A DNA stretch of 64,000 nucleotides from Vescimonas sanitatis (GTDB taxonomy: Bacteria > Bacillota > Clostridia > Oscillospirales > Oscillospiraceae): NCBI RefSeq assembly GCF_049060325.1, contig NZ_JBMGPW010000002.1:124001-188000 (forward strand). Direction: 5' to 3'. The notes below the pieces were generated by a model that worked only from the letters and a program-made list of their open reading frames with translations, ran no database searches and was not told the origin of the DNA. Shown in pieces: positions 8,440-16,538 of the stretch; within the stretch, counting starts at the first letter, position 1, and each line of letters starts with the position of its first letter. The translations under genes and the position numbers were made by a program.

Positions 8440-10086
8440 TCAGTCGCGGTGATATCTCTCGATGCCGGCCATATAGGTGTTCAGCACCTGGATGTCCTTG
8501 ATGTCGTTTTCAGGAATGTGGAAGATGTCGCGGTCGATGACCACCATGTCGGCGAACTTGCCGGCCTCGATGGTTCCCATCAGGTCCTGATCGCCGTTGG
8601 CGTAGGCCACGTTCTTGCTGTACATACACACCGCGTCATACACGGATACCTTCTCGTTGGGGTGATAGCCGCCCACGGGATAGCCGTCCATATCCTGACG
8701 GGTCACGGTGGCATAGATGCCGATCCAGGGATTGAAGCTCTCCACCGGTGCGTCGGAGCCGCCGGCCATGATCAGTCCCGCGTCCAGATACGTCTTCCAG
8801 GGATAACTCAGCACGGCGCGTTCCTTGCCTACGCGCTCCTCGATCCAGTGCAGGTCGGTCATCAGGAACGTGGGCTGGATATCCAGCACGATCGGCAGCT
8901 TCTTCATGCGCTCGATCAGCTCCGGCGTGGCCATCTGGGCGTGGATGATGCGGAAGGGGAGACGCTTGGCCTGCTCCTCCGGCGTCATGCCGTCCTTCAG
9001 CCCCTGCTCAAGGCAGTACTCCACCGCGTCCAGAGTGACCTCCAGCGCCTTGTCACCGATGCAGTGGGTGGCGGGCTGCAAGCCGTGGCGGTATGCCTTG
9101 TACATTCTCTTGGCCAGATCCTCGGGGCTGATGACCAGAATGCCGGTGTTGCCGGGATCGTCCGCGTAGTCGGTGTACAGCTTGGCGGAACGGGAGCCCA
9201 GGGAGCCATCAGAGAAGCTCTTGAAGCTGCCCATCCGTGCGGCACGATAGGGATCATTCCGCTGCTCGGGTGTCAGGTTTTCCGGGTCGAACATATAGTC
9301 CAGGCACACGGCCATACGCACCGGCAGCTCGCCGCGGTCGCTGCGGGCCACATAGTCGGCGAAGTCCTCGTCATAGTGCCAGATCTCCGCGGCGTAGGTG
9401 TGCATCATGGTCACGCCCAGGCTGGAAGCCAGCGCCAGACCCTTCTTCATGCACTTCTCACGGGTGGCGGGCACCAGGAACGGGTCGGGGATCAGATTGT
9501 CGTAGATCTTGGAGGCCTGCTCACGGAAAATGCCGTTGGGATTGCCGTCAGCGTCCAGCTCCACCAGGCCGCCGGGGCCGTACACGTAGCCGTTGGTAAT
9601 GTTGGCCTTCTCCAGCGCCATGGTGTTGGCTACCGCCGTGTGCAGGCACACACGCTTGATGACGATGGGGTGATCGGTGCTGGCCTCGTCCAGGTCCAGA
9701 CGGGTGGGCAGCCGGTCCTCGCAGTCCTTCCACTTGGACTGGTCAAAGTTGGAGCCCTTGATCCACTCGCCCTTGGGTGTCTCTGCCGCGCGGTCACGCA
9801 GCAGCTGCAGCGCCTCGGCGCGGGAGGTGGCGCCACCCAGGTCCACCGTGGTATAAGTCTGGCAGAAAGCGAAGAAGTGCAGGTGGGAGTCGCCCATGCC
9901 GGGAAGCACAGTTTTGCCCTGCAGATTAATGCACTTTGCGCAGTCAAAGTGCTCCAGCGCCTCTTCCTTTGTGCCCACATAGGCAAATTTGCCGTCCTTC
10001 AGCACCACTGCTTCCTTGCAGACGCCCGGCGCTTCCATCGTGTAGATCTTGCCGCCATAAAACAACGTATCAGCTTTGACCTTCAT
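8440..10086 (-). CDS. YtcJ-type amidohydrolase
   Basis: The 548 residues have an N-terminal composite domain (FYGGKIYTM...GKTVLPGMGDSHLHF) that carries the metal-binding HxH, a TIM-barrel with further ligand regions (IHAQM, GGSDAPVESFNPW) and a C-terminal return to the small domain (EAGKFADMVVIDRD). This is the amidohydrolase-3 / YtcJ group, which hydrolyses amide or similar bonds; the true substrate cannot be read from sequence. I chose the ATG at 10086 over a GTG three codons upstream because GGAGAGG lies eight bases before it. It is the first gene of the operon and is driven by the reverse promoter at 10167-10195. Confidence 0.88.
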   Translation of the reverse strand: MKVKADTLFYGGKIYTMEAPGVCKEAVVLKDGKFAYVGTKEEALEHFDCAKCINLQGKTVLPGMGDSHLHFFAFCQTYTTVDLGGATSRAEALQLLRDRAAETPKGEWIKGSNFDQSKWKDCEDRLPTRLDLDEASTDHPIVIKRVCLHTAVANTMALEKANITNGYVYGPGGLVELDADGNPNGIFREQASKIYDNLIPDPFLVPATREKCMKKGLALASSLGVTMMHTYAAEIWHYDEDFADYVARSDRGELPVRMAVCLDYMFDPENLTPEQRNDPYRAARMGSFKSFSDGSLGSRSAKLYTDYADDPGNTGILVISPEDLAKRMYKAYRHGLQPATHCIGDKALEVTLDAVEYCLEQGLKDGMTPEEQAKRLPFRIIHAQMATPELIERMKKLPIVLDIQPTFLMTDLHWIEERVGKERAVLSYPWKTYLDAGLIMAGGSDAPVESFNPWIGIYATVTRQDMDGYPVGGYHPNEKVSVYDAVCMYSKNVAYANGDQDLMGTIEAGKFADMVVIDRDIFHIPENDIKDIQVLNTYMAGIERYHRD

Positions 10087-10146
10087 TTTGTACACCTCTC
10101 CAATTTCAACGTAGTATTATTGTGATTTTGTACAGTTTTGCGTACG

Positions 10147-10160
10147 TAAGGTTTACCTTA
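10147..10160. promoter_or_regulatory. candidate operator (TAAGGT-TT-ACCTTA)
   Basis: A 14-base inverted repeat with perfect 6-base arms overlaps the expected transcription start of the amidohydrolase operon. A direct 10-base repeat ATTTTGTACA (10085-10094 and 10125-10134) and a CGTACG palindrome lie in the same leader. They are natural candidates for binding by the divergent XRE regulator. Confidence 0.4.
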
Positions 10161-10166
10161 GTTGCC

Positions 10167-10195
10167 ATTATAACGGAAAATGGACCGGGTGGCAA
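10167..10195 (-). promoter_or_regulatory. promoter of the amidohydrolase-peptidase-symporter operon
   Basis: Read on the minus strand: TTGCCA, 17 bases, TATAAT. Confidence 0.75.
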
Positions 10196-10258
10196 TTTGC
10201 CGCCTGTTCCCCCTGCGGAACAATTTGTGCAAATTATGTTTCCTGAGCGGAACGTTTG

Positions 10259-10287
10259 TTGACATATTTGACGTATTTTGCTATAAT
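10259..10287 (+). promoter_or_regulatory. consensus promoter of the XRE regulator gene
   Basis: TTGACA, exactly 17 bases, TATAAT: a perfect sigma-A consensus, about 45 bases before the gene's ATG. Confidence 0.85.
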
Positions 10288-10339
10288 CGTTAAAAACCAG
10301 TGAAAAAATGAGCCTGAATTGATTTTGAGGAAATCACCT

Positions 10340-11059
10340 ATGGACACTGCAAGAGAGAATATCACAAGAGAAGTCGGCAGCCGCATCCGCTACGCCCGCA
10401 AAAGCCGGGGTATGTCGATGGACGAGCTGGCTCAGGCCATCTACAAGACCCGTTCGGCCATCTCCAAGTACGAGAACGGACAGATCTCCGTGGATATTGC
10501 CACGCTTTACGACATCGCCAACGCCCTGAAGGTCAGCATCTATGATCTGCTGTACCGCAATACACCGGATATTGACCAGGAGTACAACGCGGAGGTGCCC
10601 GCCTTTTTCCGGGAGGTCTCCCAATTATATATGTACTTCTTCGACGGCCGGGTCAACCGCGCCCAGTGCACCGTGATCGATATATTCCCCACGGAGGAGA
10701 GCAGCACGGCCGAGGTGCTCATGTACATGAACATCAAGGACCTGGCCCACTACCGGGTCTGTGAGAGCACCTACCACGGCACCCTGACCCACTACGAGGC
10801 GTTCAGCGCCATGCTGTTCCAGAATGACGATATGCCCATGGACAAATACCAGATCGGCATTCCCCAGCCCTATATGGACGACGACCGGAAGTGGGTGCTG
10901 ACCTATGGCATCTCCTGCCGACCGCTGATGCCCTCCGCCGCCAAGCGCCTTCTCAGCAAAACACCGCTTTCCATCGACAAGGCGCTGGTCCAGGAGCTGA
11001 AGATATCCAAGGAGGATATCCGCCTGATGAAGCATTATAATATGTTCGTCATGGTGTAG
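10340..11059 (+). CDS. XRE-family transcriptional regulator
   Basis: The start at 10340 has GAGG nine bases upstream; the frame also opens 21 bases earlier with a TTG that lacks a site. The 239 residues have a Cro/CI-type helix-turn-helix at about 10-66 (IRYARKSRGMSMDELAQAIY, then SAISKYENGQISVDIATL) and a larger C-terminal region of unknown fold with several aromatic-rich segments. That region may sense a ligand or form the dimer. It is transcribed away from the amidohydrolase operon and both promoters are strong, so it is the obvious candidate to control that operon and itself (inference). Confidence 0.88.
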   Translation: MDTARENITREVGSRIRYARKSRGMSMDELAQAIYKTRSAISKYENGQISVDIATLYDIANALKVSIYDLLYRNTPDIDQEYNAEVPAFFREVSQLYMYFFDGRVNRAQCTVIDIFPTEESSTAEVLMYMNIKDLAHYRVCESTYHGTLTHYEAFSAMLFQNDDMPMDKYQIGIPQPYMDDDRKWVLTYGISCRPLMPSAAKRLLSKTPLSIDKALVQELKISKEDIRLMKHYNMFVMV

Positions 11060-11100
11060 CCGGCATCGCCTTCTGTATATGTATGAACAGTCTTACCCGA

Positions 11101-11125
11101 AAAGGACGCCCCGGCGTCCTTTTTC
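11101..11125 (+). terminator. terminator after the XRE gene
   Basis: AAAGGACGCC, a 2-base centre, GGCGTCCTTT and a run of five T. Confidence 0.85.
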
Positions 11126-11265
11126 CATAGGGAAACGCGTTTTTTGAAAAAATTTTCGGTTTTACTGTCCGCATTTGCTCCGCTGCGCCGTTTACAGAGT
11201 GAAGACGCAGGACGGAGACACACTGCCGTCCGCACACAGCTGCAGCGCAGAAGGGAGGAGGGCCT

Positions 11266-11784
11266 ATGCTGCTCTATACCCAGACCATAGAGGATCCCCG
11301 GCAGACCCGGCAGTTCGAGGACATATACACTGCCTGCCGGGGCCGTCTGCTGGCCCTGGCCCGCCGGAAGCTCTGCGGCGGCGCGGAGGCCGAGGACGCA
11401 GTGCACCAGGCGTTTCTGGCGCTGGCGGAGCACTTTCCGCGGCTGTGCCGCCTGCCTCGCCCCCGGCTGGAGGCGTATCTGGTGGTGGTCACGGAGCGTA
11501 AGTGTATCGACTGCCTGCGGCAGCAGGCCCGCCGTGACGGCGTGCCCTTTGACGAGAACACCGTTCTGGTCACGCCGCCGCCCTGCGGCGACCCGGTGGC
11601 CGACGCTATGGGGCGCTTGCCGCCCCGCTGCCGCGAGGCGCTGCTGCTGCGCTACGGCTGCGGCTACAGCACCCGTGAGACGGCATCCCTGCTGGGTCTG
11701 TCCTTTGCCGCGGCCCAGAAGCTTCTGCAGCGGGCCAAGGCCGCCCTGCGTACAGAACTGGAAAAGGAGGGCATATCTGTATGA
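11266..11784 (+). CDS. ECF-type RNA polymerase sigma factor
   Basis: The 172 residues have region 2 at about 15-80 (FEDIYTACRGRLLALARRKL, AEDAVHQAFLAL, then TERKCIDCLRQQ) and region 4 at about 115-165 (LPPRCREALLLRYGCGYSTRETASLLGLS, then a helix with AAQKLLQRAKAAL). It lacks regions 1 and 3, as expected of extracytoplasmic-function sigmas. GGAGGAGGG precedes the ATG. Its stop overlaps the start of a membrane protein (ATGA), and a lipoprotein gene follows, so sigma and likely anti-sigma are co-translated. The leader (11130-11170) has an A/T-rich block with TTTTTTGAAAAAATTTTC and a TGTCCGC, which may be its own promoter (inference). Confidence 0.9.
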   Translation: MLLYTQTIEDPRQTRQFEDIYTACRGRLLALARRKLCGGAEAEDAVHQAFLALAEHFPRLCRLPRPRLEAYLVVVTERKCIDCLRQQARRDGVPFDENTVLVTPPPCGDPVADAMGRLPPRCREALLLRYGCGYSTRETASLLGLSFAAAQKLLQRAKAALRTELEKEGISV

Positions 11785-12644
11785 GCATTCTGCTCAATGA
11801 TGAAGCGCTGTGCTGCGGCGCGCGCCGACTGGCGGTGCAGCTGGCGGCGGCACTGCCGGCGCCGGAGGATGGATTTTCCCCGGCCTTTCAGGCGGACATG
11901 ACGGCGCTGACGCGCTGTGTGACCCGCCGGCAGGCGGTCCGACGATGGGGCCGACGCGCGGCGGCGGCCGCTCTGACGGCACTGCTGACCTTCGGCGCGG
12001 TGCTGGCGGCCAGTCCCACCGCCCGCGCGGCGGTCAGCCGCTGGTTCCTGCGAGTGACCAGCGTGACCACGCTTTACGACATTACGCCGTCAGCGGAGGA
12101 GCCGACACCGGAAGACTATACGCCCGCGGCCCCGGCGGGTTATACGCTGACAGGTGACTTTACCGGAGGCTATAACGATGAAAAGAGGAATGGTGTCCGG
12201 GTGATGCGCTGGACCTCCGCGCAGGGGGATATACTGTTTGAAGCCGTGCCCCTGACCGGCAGTGCACAGATCCGCGCGGAACTCCGGGACGGAAGCACCG
12301 GTGGGATATACAATACCGAGACGGGGCAGCGTCCTATGGGGGAAGAAGGAATGCCGGAGGGTTATGATGCGGCGCCGGTGACAGTGCACGGTATCTCCGC
12401 GCAGCTGTATCGCTTCGCCCCTGCGGGGCAGAGCGCTTCCCCGGCACGCCGCGGCTATGGCCTGTGGTTCTACCGTGGGGAGGACATGGCGCCGTTCCAC
12501 TATGTGGCTGTACCGGCAGGCGCATCGGCGCTGGTATGGGTGGATGAGCAGGCCAACTGCTTCTTCCTGCTCACCGGCGGCGAGACACAGAGCGAACTGC
12601 TGTCTATGGCGGAGAGCGTGTATCGAAGCGAAAGGAGCGAATGA
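11781..12644 (+). CDS. membrane-anchored anti-sigma-like protein (DUF4367-type)
   Basis: Residues 1-58 are cytoplasmic, with two Cys near residue 11 (LCCGARRL) and an Arg-rich segment before the membrane. A single helix lies at about 60-78, and about 200 residues follow outside the membrane. The outer part (PAGYTLTGDFTGGYND..., RVMRWTSAQGDILFEA..., and a C-terminal FFLLTGGETQSELLSMAESV strand-helix) matches the general layout of DUF4367 domains that end many Clostridial anti-sigma-like proteins. No classical zinc-binding HxxxCxxC motif is visible, so sigma inhibition is inferred from the 4-base overlap with the sigma gene and from topology. Confidence 0.75.
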   Translation: MSILLNDEALCCGARRLAVQLAAALPAPEDGFSPAFQADMTALTRCVTRRQAVRRWGRRAAAAALTALLTFGAVLAASPTARAAVSRWFLRVTSVTTLYDITPSAEEPTPEDYTPAAPAGYTLTGDFTGGYNDEKRNGVRVMRWTSAQGDILFEAVPLTGSAQIRAELRDGSTGGIYNTETGQRPMGEEGMPEGYDAAPVTVHGISAQLYRFAPAGQSASPARRGYGLWFYRGEDMAPFHYVAVPAGASALVWVDEQANCFFLLTGGETQSELLSMAESVYRSERSE

Positions 12645-12646
12645 AT

Positions 12647-13069
12647 ATGAAAAAGTATGCTGTGATCGCGGCGCTGCTGGCCCTGCTTACGGTGCTGGCC
12701 GCCTGCGGCGTCCAGACCCTGCCCACCGATGAGGATGACGTACCGCCGGTGGAGGGAATCTCCCAGCCCGAGGAGGACGGGCAGACCGTCACAAAGGTGG
12801 TCTATGTTCCCATGTGGATGCAGGACTACTCCGTGGTCTACTACGACGCCAACTTGAACCGCACCGTTGAAAAGGGCGGTGATCTGACCGAGGAGGAGAT
12901 CAACAGCCGGGAGGATATCGATCCCGTGCTGATGTACGGCGATGTGCTGGCCGAGCCAAACACGAAGGTGGAGTACGACCTCCACGGCTTTATCCAGAAT
13001 ATCTACTACCGGGGCGGCGATGGGGAGTATTACCTTGACCCGGCCACCGCCGCGGCCATGCAGCCCTGA
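12647..13069 (+). CDS. small secreted lipoprotein of the sigma cassette
   Basis: I start at the ATG at 12647, nine bases after AAAGGAG. An ATG at 12641 overlaps the previous stop but is only three bases from that site. The 140 residues have a type II signal peptide ending LTVLAAC (lipidated Cys20), then an acidic region (PTDEDDVPPVEG) and a domain with VYVPMWMQDYSVVYYDANL and a C-terminal VEYDLHGFIQNIYYRGGDG. I do not recognise the family. Being last in an ECF cassette, it may be the envelope factor whose state is sensed, or simply the regulon's output. A strong terminator follows. Confidence 0.75.
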   Translation: MKKYAVIAALLALLTVLAACGVQTLPTDEDDVPPVEGISQPEEDGQTVTKVVYVPMWMQDYSVVYYDANLNRTVEKGGDLTEEEINSREDIDPVLMYGDVLAEPNTKVEYDLHGFIQNIYYRGGDGEYYLDPATAAAMQP

Positions 13070-13081
13070 TGCGCTGAGCGC

Positions 13082-13114
13082 AAAGGCCCGCCCCGCAGGG
13101 GCGGGCCTTTTTGT
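13082..13114 (+). terminator. terminator of the ECF cassette
   Basis: AAAGGCCCGCCCC, GCA loop, GGGGCGGGCCTTT and T-run. Confidence 0.9.
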
Positions 13115-13120
13115 GCCTCC

Positions 13121-14716
13121 TTATTGCTGCGCCAGTGCTGCGGCCACAAAGCCGCGGAACAGGGGGTGGGGCCGGTCCGGCCGGCTCTTGAACTCCGGGT
13201 GGAACTGGCAGCCCACGAACCACGGATGGTCCGCTATCTCCACCATCTCGACCAAACGGCCATCCGGCGACGTACCCGCCACCCGCAGGCCCACGGCTTC
13301 CAGCTCCGGTCGGAACACGTTGCTGCACTCATACCGGTGGCGGTGGCGTTCCCATATCTCCCGCTGGCCGTAGGCCTCCCGGGCCTTTGTCCCCTCCGCC
13401 AGCACGCAGGGATACTTGCCAAGCCGCATGGTGCCGCCCTTGGCGGTCACGCCCACCTGGTCCGGCATCAGGTCGATGACCGGATGTGCCGTCACGGCGC
13501 TGAACTCTGCGCTGTGGGCATCCGCCCACCCGGCTGCGTGCCGCGCAAATTCGATGACCGCGATCTGCATCCCCAGGCAGATGCCCAGATAGGGGATACC
13601 CTTCTCCCGCGCGTACTGCGCCGCCAGGATCATCCCCTCAATGCCCCGGTCACCGAAGCCGCCGGGCACCAATATGCCGCTGCACCCGCAGAGCGTTTCC
13701 GTGAGGTTTTCCGCCGTCAGGTGCTGTGAGTCCACCCACTGGATGTCCACCTGTGCGCCGCAGGCGGTCCCCGCGTGGAACAGCGACTCCGCCACGCTGA
13801 GATAGGCGTCGTGCAGCTCCGTGTATTTGCCCACCAGCGCGATGGTCACATGGCGCTGCTCCGCCGCGTGTATCTGCGCCACCAGCTCCCGCCAGTGCCG
13901 CATATCCGGCTCGCCGGCGCCCAGTCCCAGCTTGCGGCACACCACCCGGCACAGCCCCTCCCGCTCCAGCAGCAGGGGCACCTCATACAGGGTGGACGCC
14001 GTCAGGTTGGGGATGACGCAGTCCTCACTGACGTTGCAGAACAGTGCGATCTTCTTCCGCATGTCCTCCGGCAGCGGGCTGTCGGTGCGGCACACCAGGA
14101 TATCCGGCTGGATTCCCACGCTCAGCAGCTCCTTCACGGAGTGCTGTGTGGGCTTGCTCTTCAGCTCGCCGCTGCCGGGGATGGAGACCACCAGCGGCAC
14201 GTGGATATACAGCACGTTTTCCCGCCCCTGCTCCGCCGCCACCTGACGGATGGCCTCCAGATACGGCTGGCTCTCGATGTCACCCACCGTGCCGCCGATC
14301 TCCGCGATGACCACGTCCGTCTGTCCGTCATCCATGGCGTACAACCGCCGCTTGATCTCGTCGGTCACATGGGGGATGATCTGCACCGTGCCGCCCAGAT
14401 AGCCGCCCTGCCGTTCCCGGTTCAGCACCGACCAGAAGATCTTTCCGGAGGAAACGGAGCTGTCGCCGGTCAGCGCCTCATCCACGAAGCGCTCATAGTG
14501 CCCCAGGTCCAGATCCGTCTCCGCGCCGTCGTCGGTGACGAACACCTCGCCGTGCTGGTAAGGGCTCATGGTCCCCGGGTCTACATTCAGGTACGGATCG
14601 AACTTCTGGTTTCGCACCCGCAGACCGCACTGCTTCAGCAGCCGGCCCAGCGATGCCGCGCAGATGCCCTTTCCCAGCCCGGACACCACGCCGCCGGTCA
14701 CAAAAATATACTTCAT
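13121..14716 (-). CDS. pyrG: CTP synthase
   Basis: This 531-residue enzyme makes CTP from UTP, ATP and glutamine. The N-terminal synthetase domain begins KYIFVTGGVVSGLGKGI (P-loop) and contains QKFDPYLNVDPGTMSPYQHG, ETDLDLGHYERF and IAEIGGTVGDIES, all textbook PyrG motifs. The C-terminal class I glutamine amidotransferase domain has YLGICLGMQ with the catalytic Cys near residue 380 and the His/Glu pair in CQFHPEFKSRP. Length and order are normal. It stands as a single gene, converging on the ECF cassette, with its own promoter upstream. Confidence 0.97.
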   Translation of the reverse strand: MKYIFVTGGVVSGLGKGICAASLGRLLKQCGLRVRNQKFDPYLNVDPGTMSPYQHGEVFVTDDGAETDLDLGHYERFVDEALTGDSSVSSGKIFWSVLNRERQGGYLGGTVQIIPHVTDEIKRRLYAMDDGQTDVVIAEIGGTVGDIESQPYLEAIRQVAAEQGRENVLYIHVPLVVSIPGSGELKSKPTQHSVKELLSVGIQPDILVCRTDSPLPEDMRKKIALFCNVSEDCVIPNLTASTLYEVPLLLEREGLCRVVCRKLGLGAGEPDMRHWRELVAQIHAAEQRHVTIALVGKYTELHDAYLSVAESLFHAGTACGAQVDIQWVDSQHLTAENLTETLCGCSGILVPGGFGDRGIEGMILAAQYAREKGIPYLGICLGMQIAVIEFARHAAGWADAHSAEFSAVTAHPVIDLMPDQVGVTAKGGTMRLGKYPCVLAEGTKAREAYGQREIWERHRHRYECSNVFRPELEAVGLRVAGTSPDGRLVEMVEIADHPWFVGCQFHPEFKSRPDRPHPLFRGFVAAALAQQ

Positions 14717-14748
14717 CCCGCCATCTCCCCTGTAAAAAATATGCTCCG

Positions 14749-14777
14749 ATGGTACACCCCCATACCTCCGCTGTCAA
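14749..14777 (-). promoter_or_regulatory. pyrG promoter
   Basis: Minus strand: TTGACA, 17 bases, TACCAT; start codon 33 bases downstream. I saw no C-rich initial transcript or attenuator of the Bacillus pyrG type. Confidence 0.6.
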
Positions 14778-14933
14778 CGGTGCAAAACGCAGATATTTCA
14801 TCGGAATTATCATATAATATATAGAATTAGGGAGAAATTGTTGCAGAAGCGAAAGTTCTTCTTGCATTGGCGGGCGGATGGTGGTATGGTAGTATTGGAC
14901 TCACCTTAGGAGAGGTTCCTCACAGGAAAAAAT

Positions 14934-14965
14934 AAGCACCCGGAGGCTTATGCCTCCGGGTGCTT
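14934..14965 (-). terminator. terminator of the CNNM/CorC gene
   Basis: Fourteen-base arms (AAGCACCCGGAGGC / GCCTCCGGGTGCTT) with a 4-base loop, followed on the minus strand by ATTTTTTCC. Confidence 0.9.
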
Positions 14966-14969
14966 CTGC

Positions 14970-16229
14970 TTATATCTCGTCGGTGATCTCACCGCCGGAC
15001 GCTTCCCGCCGGACCACCTTGATCTCACAAGTGCGGTGATTGTCCACCCGCGTCACCAGCACGTCCAGATCCTGGCAGCTGAACCGGTCGCCTACCTCAG
15101 GAACCCGGTCGCACTGCTCCATCACCCAGCCGCTGACGGACGTCATCTCCGTCTCCTCATTCAGATGGAAGAACTCGGCAAAATCGTCAAAATCCATGGC
15201 CGCGTCCACCAGATAGGTGTCCTTGTCCACCTTGCGGATAAAGACCTCCTCCTCATCGTGCTCGTCCCAGATTTCGCCCACCAGCTCCTCCAGAATGTCC
15301 TCCATGGTCACGATGCCGCAGGTGCCGCCGTACTCGTCCACCACCACGGCCACCTGGGTCTTGGCCAGCTGCAATTTTTTCAGCAGCAGACTGATGGGCT
15401 CGTTTTCCAGCACGAACATGACCGGGGAGAGTATCTCCTCCAGCGGCTTGTCCGTTACGCCGCAGCCCACATAAAAGTCCTTCTGGTGTATGGTGCCGAT
15501 AATATGGTCGATGTCCTCCCGATAGATCAGCAGCCGGGAATACTTTGTCTGGGTGAACAGGTCCGCCACCTCTTCCTTCGTGGCGTCCACCGGCAGTGCC
15601 GCCAGGTCCACCCGATGGATGAGGATGTCCTGCGCCTCCTGCTCGGAAAAGCCGATGGCGTTCTTCAGCAGGTCGCCCTCGTCCTTGTCGATGCTGCCCT
15701 CCTGCTGCACCTCGTTCACCAGCATCAGCAGCTCCTCCGGGGACATTTTGTTGTCCCCATCCAGATGGAACATCCTGGCCAGCAGCTTTTTCCACAGGGA
15801 GAACAGCGCGTTCAGCGGCATCAGCAGCCAGATCAGGCACCGCAGAAACGGCGCAGCCGTCATAGCCCAGCTCTCGGCGCAGTCCTTGGCGATGCTCTTG
15901 GGGGAGATCTCGCCGAAGATCAGCACCACCACCGTTACCACGATGGTGGACAGCGTAGCACCGGCATCGCCGAAGCTTTTGACGAACAGTGCCGTGGCCA
16001 GGGATGCCATGGCAATGTTCACGATGTTGTTGCCGATCAGGATGGTGGACAGCAGCTTGTCATAGCGCTCCAGCAGCCGGCACGCCAGCGCGGCACGGCT
16101 GTTGCCTTTTTCCGCCAGCATTTTCAGCCGCGTGACATTGGCCGAGGAGAACGCCGTCTCCGTGGCCGAGAAATAGGCGGACAGCAGCAGGCATACCGCC
16201 ATAATAATGATATATGTAGTCGTTGACAC
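14970..16229 (-). CDS. CNNM/CorC-type transporter (DUF21-CBS-CorC_HlyC)
   Basis: The start is placed at a GTG nine bases after AAAGGAG; a TTG two codons earlier is too close to that site. The roughly 419 residues have a DUF21 membrane domain with four hydrophobic helices (AVCLLLSAYFSATETAFSSANVTRL opening, then GNNIVNIAMASLATALFV, TIVVTVVVLIFGEISPKSIAKD), two CBS domains (about 205-320, MEDILEELVGEIWDE at the end) and a C-terminal CorC_HlyC domain. The family is often labelled hemolysin, but its better-supported role is magnesium or divalent-cation transport. A promoter and a tiny open frame precede it. Confidence 0.88.
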   Translation of the reverse strand: MSTTTYIIIMAVCLLLSAYFSATETAFSSANVTRLKMLAEKGNSRAALACRLLERYDKLLSTILIGNNIVNIAMASLATALFVKSFGDAGATLSTIVVTVVVLIFGEISPKSIAKDCAESWAMTAAPFLRCLIWLLMPLNALFSLWKKLLARMFHLDGDNKMSPEELLMLVNEVQQEGSIDKDEGDLLKNAIGFSEQEAQDILIHRVDLAALPVDATKEEVADLFTQTKYSRLLIYREDIDHIIGTIHQKDFYVGCGVTDKPLEEILSPVMFVLENEPISLLLKKLQLAKTQVAVVVDEYGGTCGIVTMEDILEELVGEIWDEHDEEEVFIRKVDKDTYLVDAAMDFDDFAEFFHLNEETEMTSVSGWVMEQCDRVPEVGDRFSCQDLDVLVTRVDNHRTCEIKVVRREASGGEITDEI

Positions 16230-16277
16230 GATCAATAGCTCCTTTTTCTGTCATCTGTTTCTGCGATCCACACTGGT

Positions 16278-16388
16278 CTAAAGGCGCAAAAAAGCACGTC
16301 TGCCCCGCGTCAGGCGGCGCAGATATGCCGCAAAAAACAGATGGCAGCCCGGCAAGTTCCCGGGATGGTCGCCGCTGTCGGTATCCAT
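16278..16388 (-). CDS. possible 36-residue leader protein
   Basis: An ATG 12 bases after AGGAGG opens 36 codons rich in Arg, Gly and aromatic residues (ends YLRRLTRGRRAFLRL). It lies in the leader between a consensus promoter and the CNNM/CorC gene, stopping 48 bases before the latter. It could be a regulatory leader peptide or a chance frame. Spacing from the ribosome site is longer than ideal. Confidence 0.3.
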   Translation of the reverse strand: MDTDSGDHPGNLPGCHLFFAAYLRRLTRGRRAFLRL

Positions 16389-16425
16389 ATCGCCCTGTAT
16401 CCTCCTTTTGATATAAATCTTGCCT

Positions 16426-16454
16426 ATTATATACAAAACCACCCACCCTGTCAA
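16426..16454 (-). promoter_or_regulatory. consensus promoter of the CNNM/CorC gene
   Basis: Minus strand: TTGACA, 17 bases, TATAAT, a perfect match. The leader to the gene is about 190 bases, long enough for regulation. Confidence 0.85.
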
Positions 16455-16494
16455 GTCCGCCCTTTTCCGCAGAGCGCGGGGCTGGTTGGACAGC

Positions 16495-16523
16495 AAAAGG
16501 GTTTCCCACAGGGAAACCCTTTT
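16495..16523 (-). terminator. terminator after the radical SAM gene
   Basis: AAAAGGGTTTCCC and GGGAAACCCTTTT around a 3-base loop, 15 bases past the stop at 16539. Confidence 0.75.
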
Positions 16524-16538
16524 GAATGCGCGTGTGCA

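Noticed and set aside
12647..13069. Anti-sigma factor
   Set aside because: It is a lipoprotein wholly outside the cell, so it cannot bind sigma; the membrane protein upstream is the better candidate.
14778..14933. Possible small gene or riboswitch between pyrG and the CNNM/CorC terminator
   Set aside because: No frame with a start and ribosome site, and no recognisable riboswitch core was seen.
14970..16229. Hemolysin or virulence factor
   Set aside because: The historical name HlyC for the C-terminal domain does not show haemolytic activity; the domain order is that of cation transporters.
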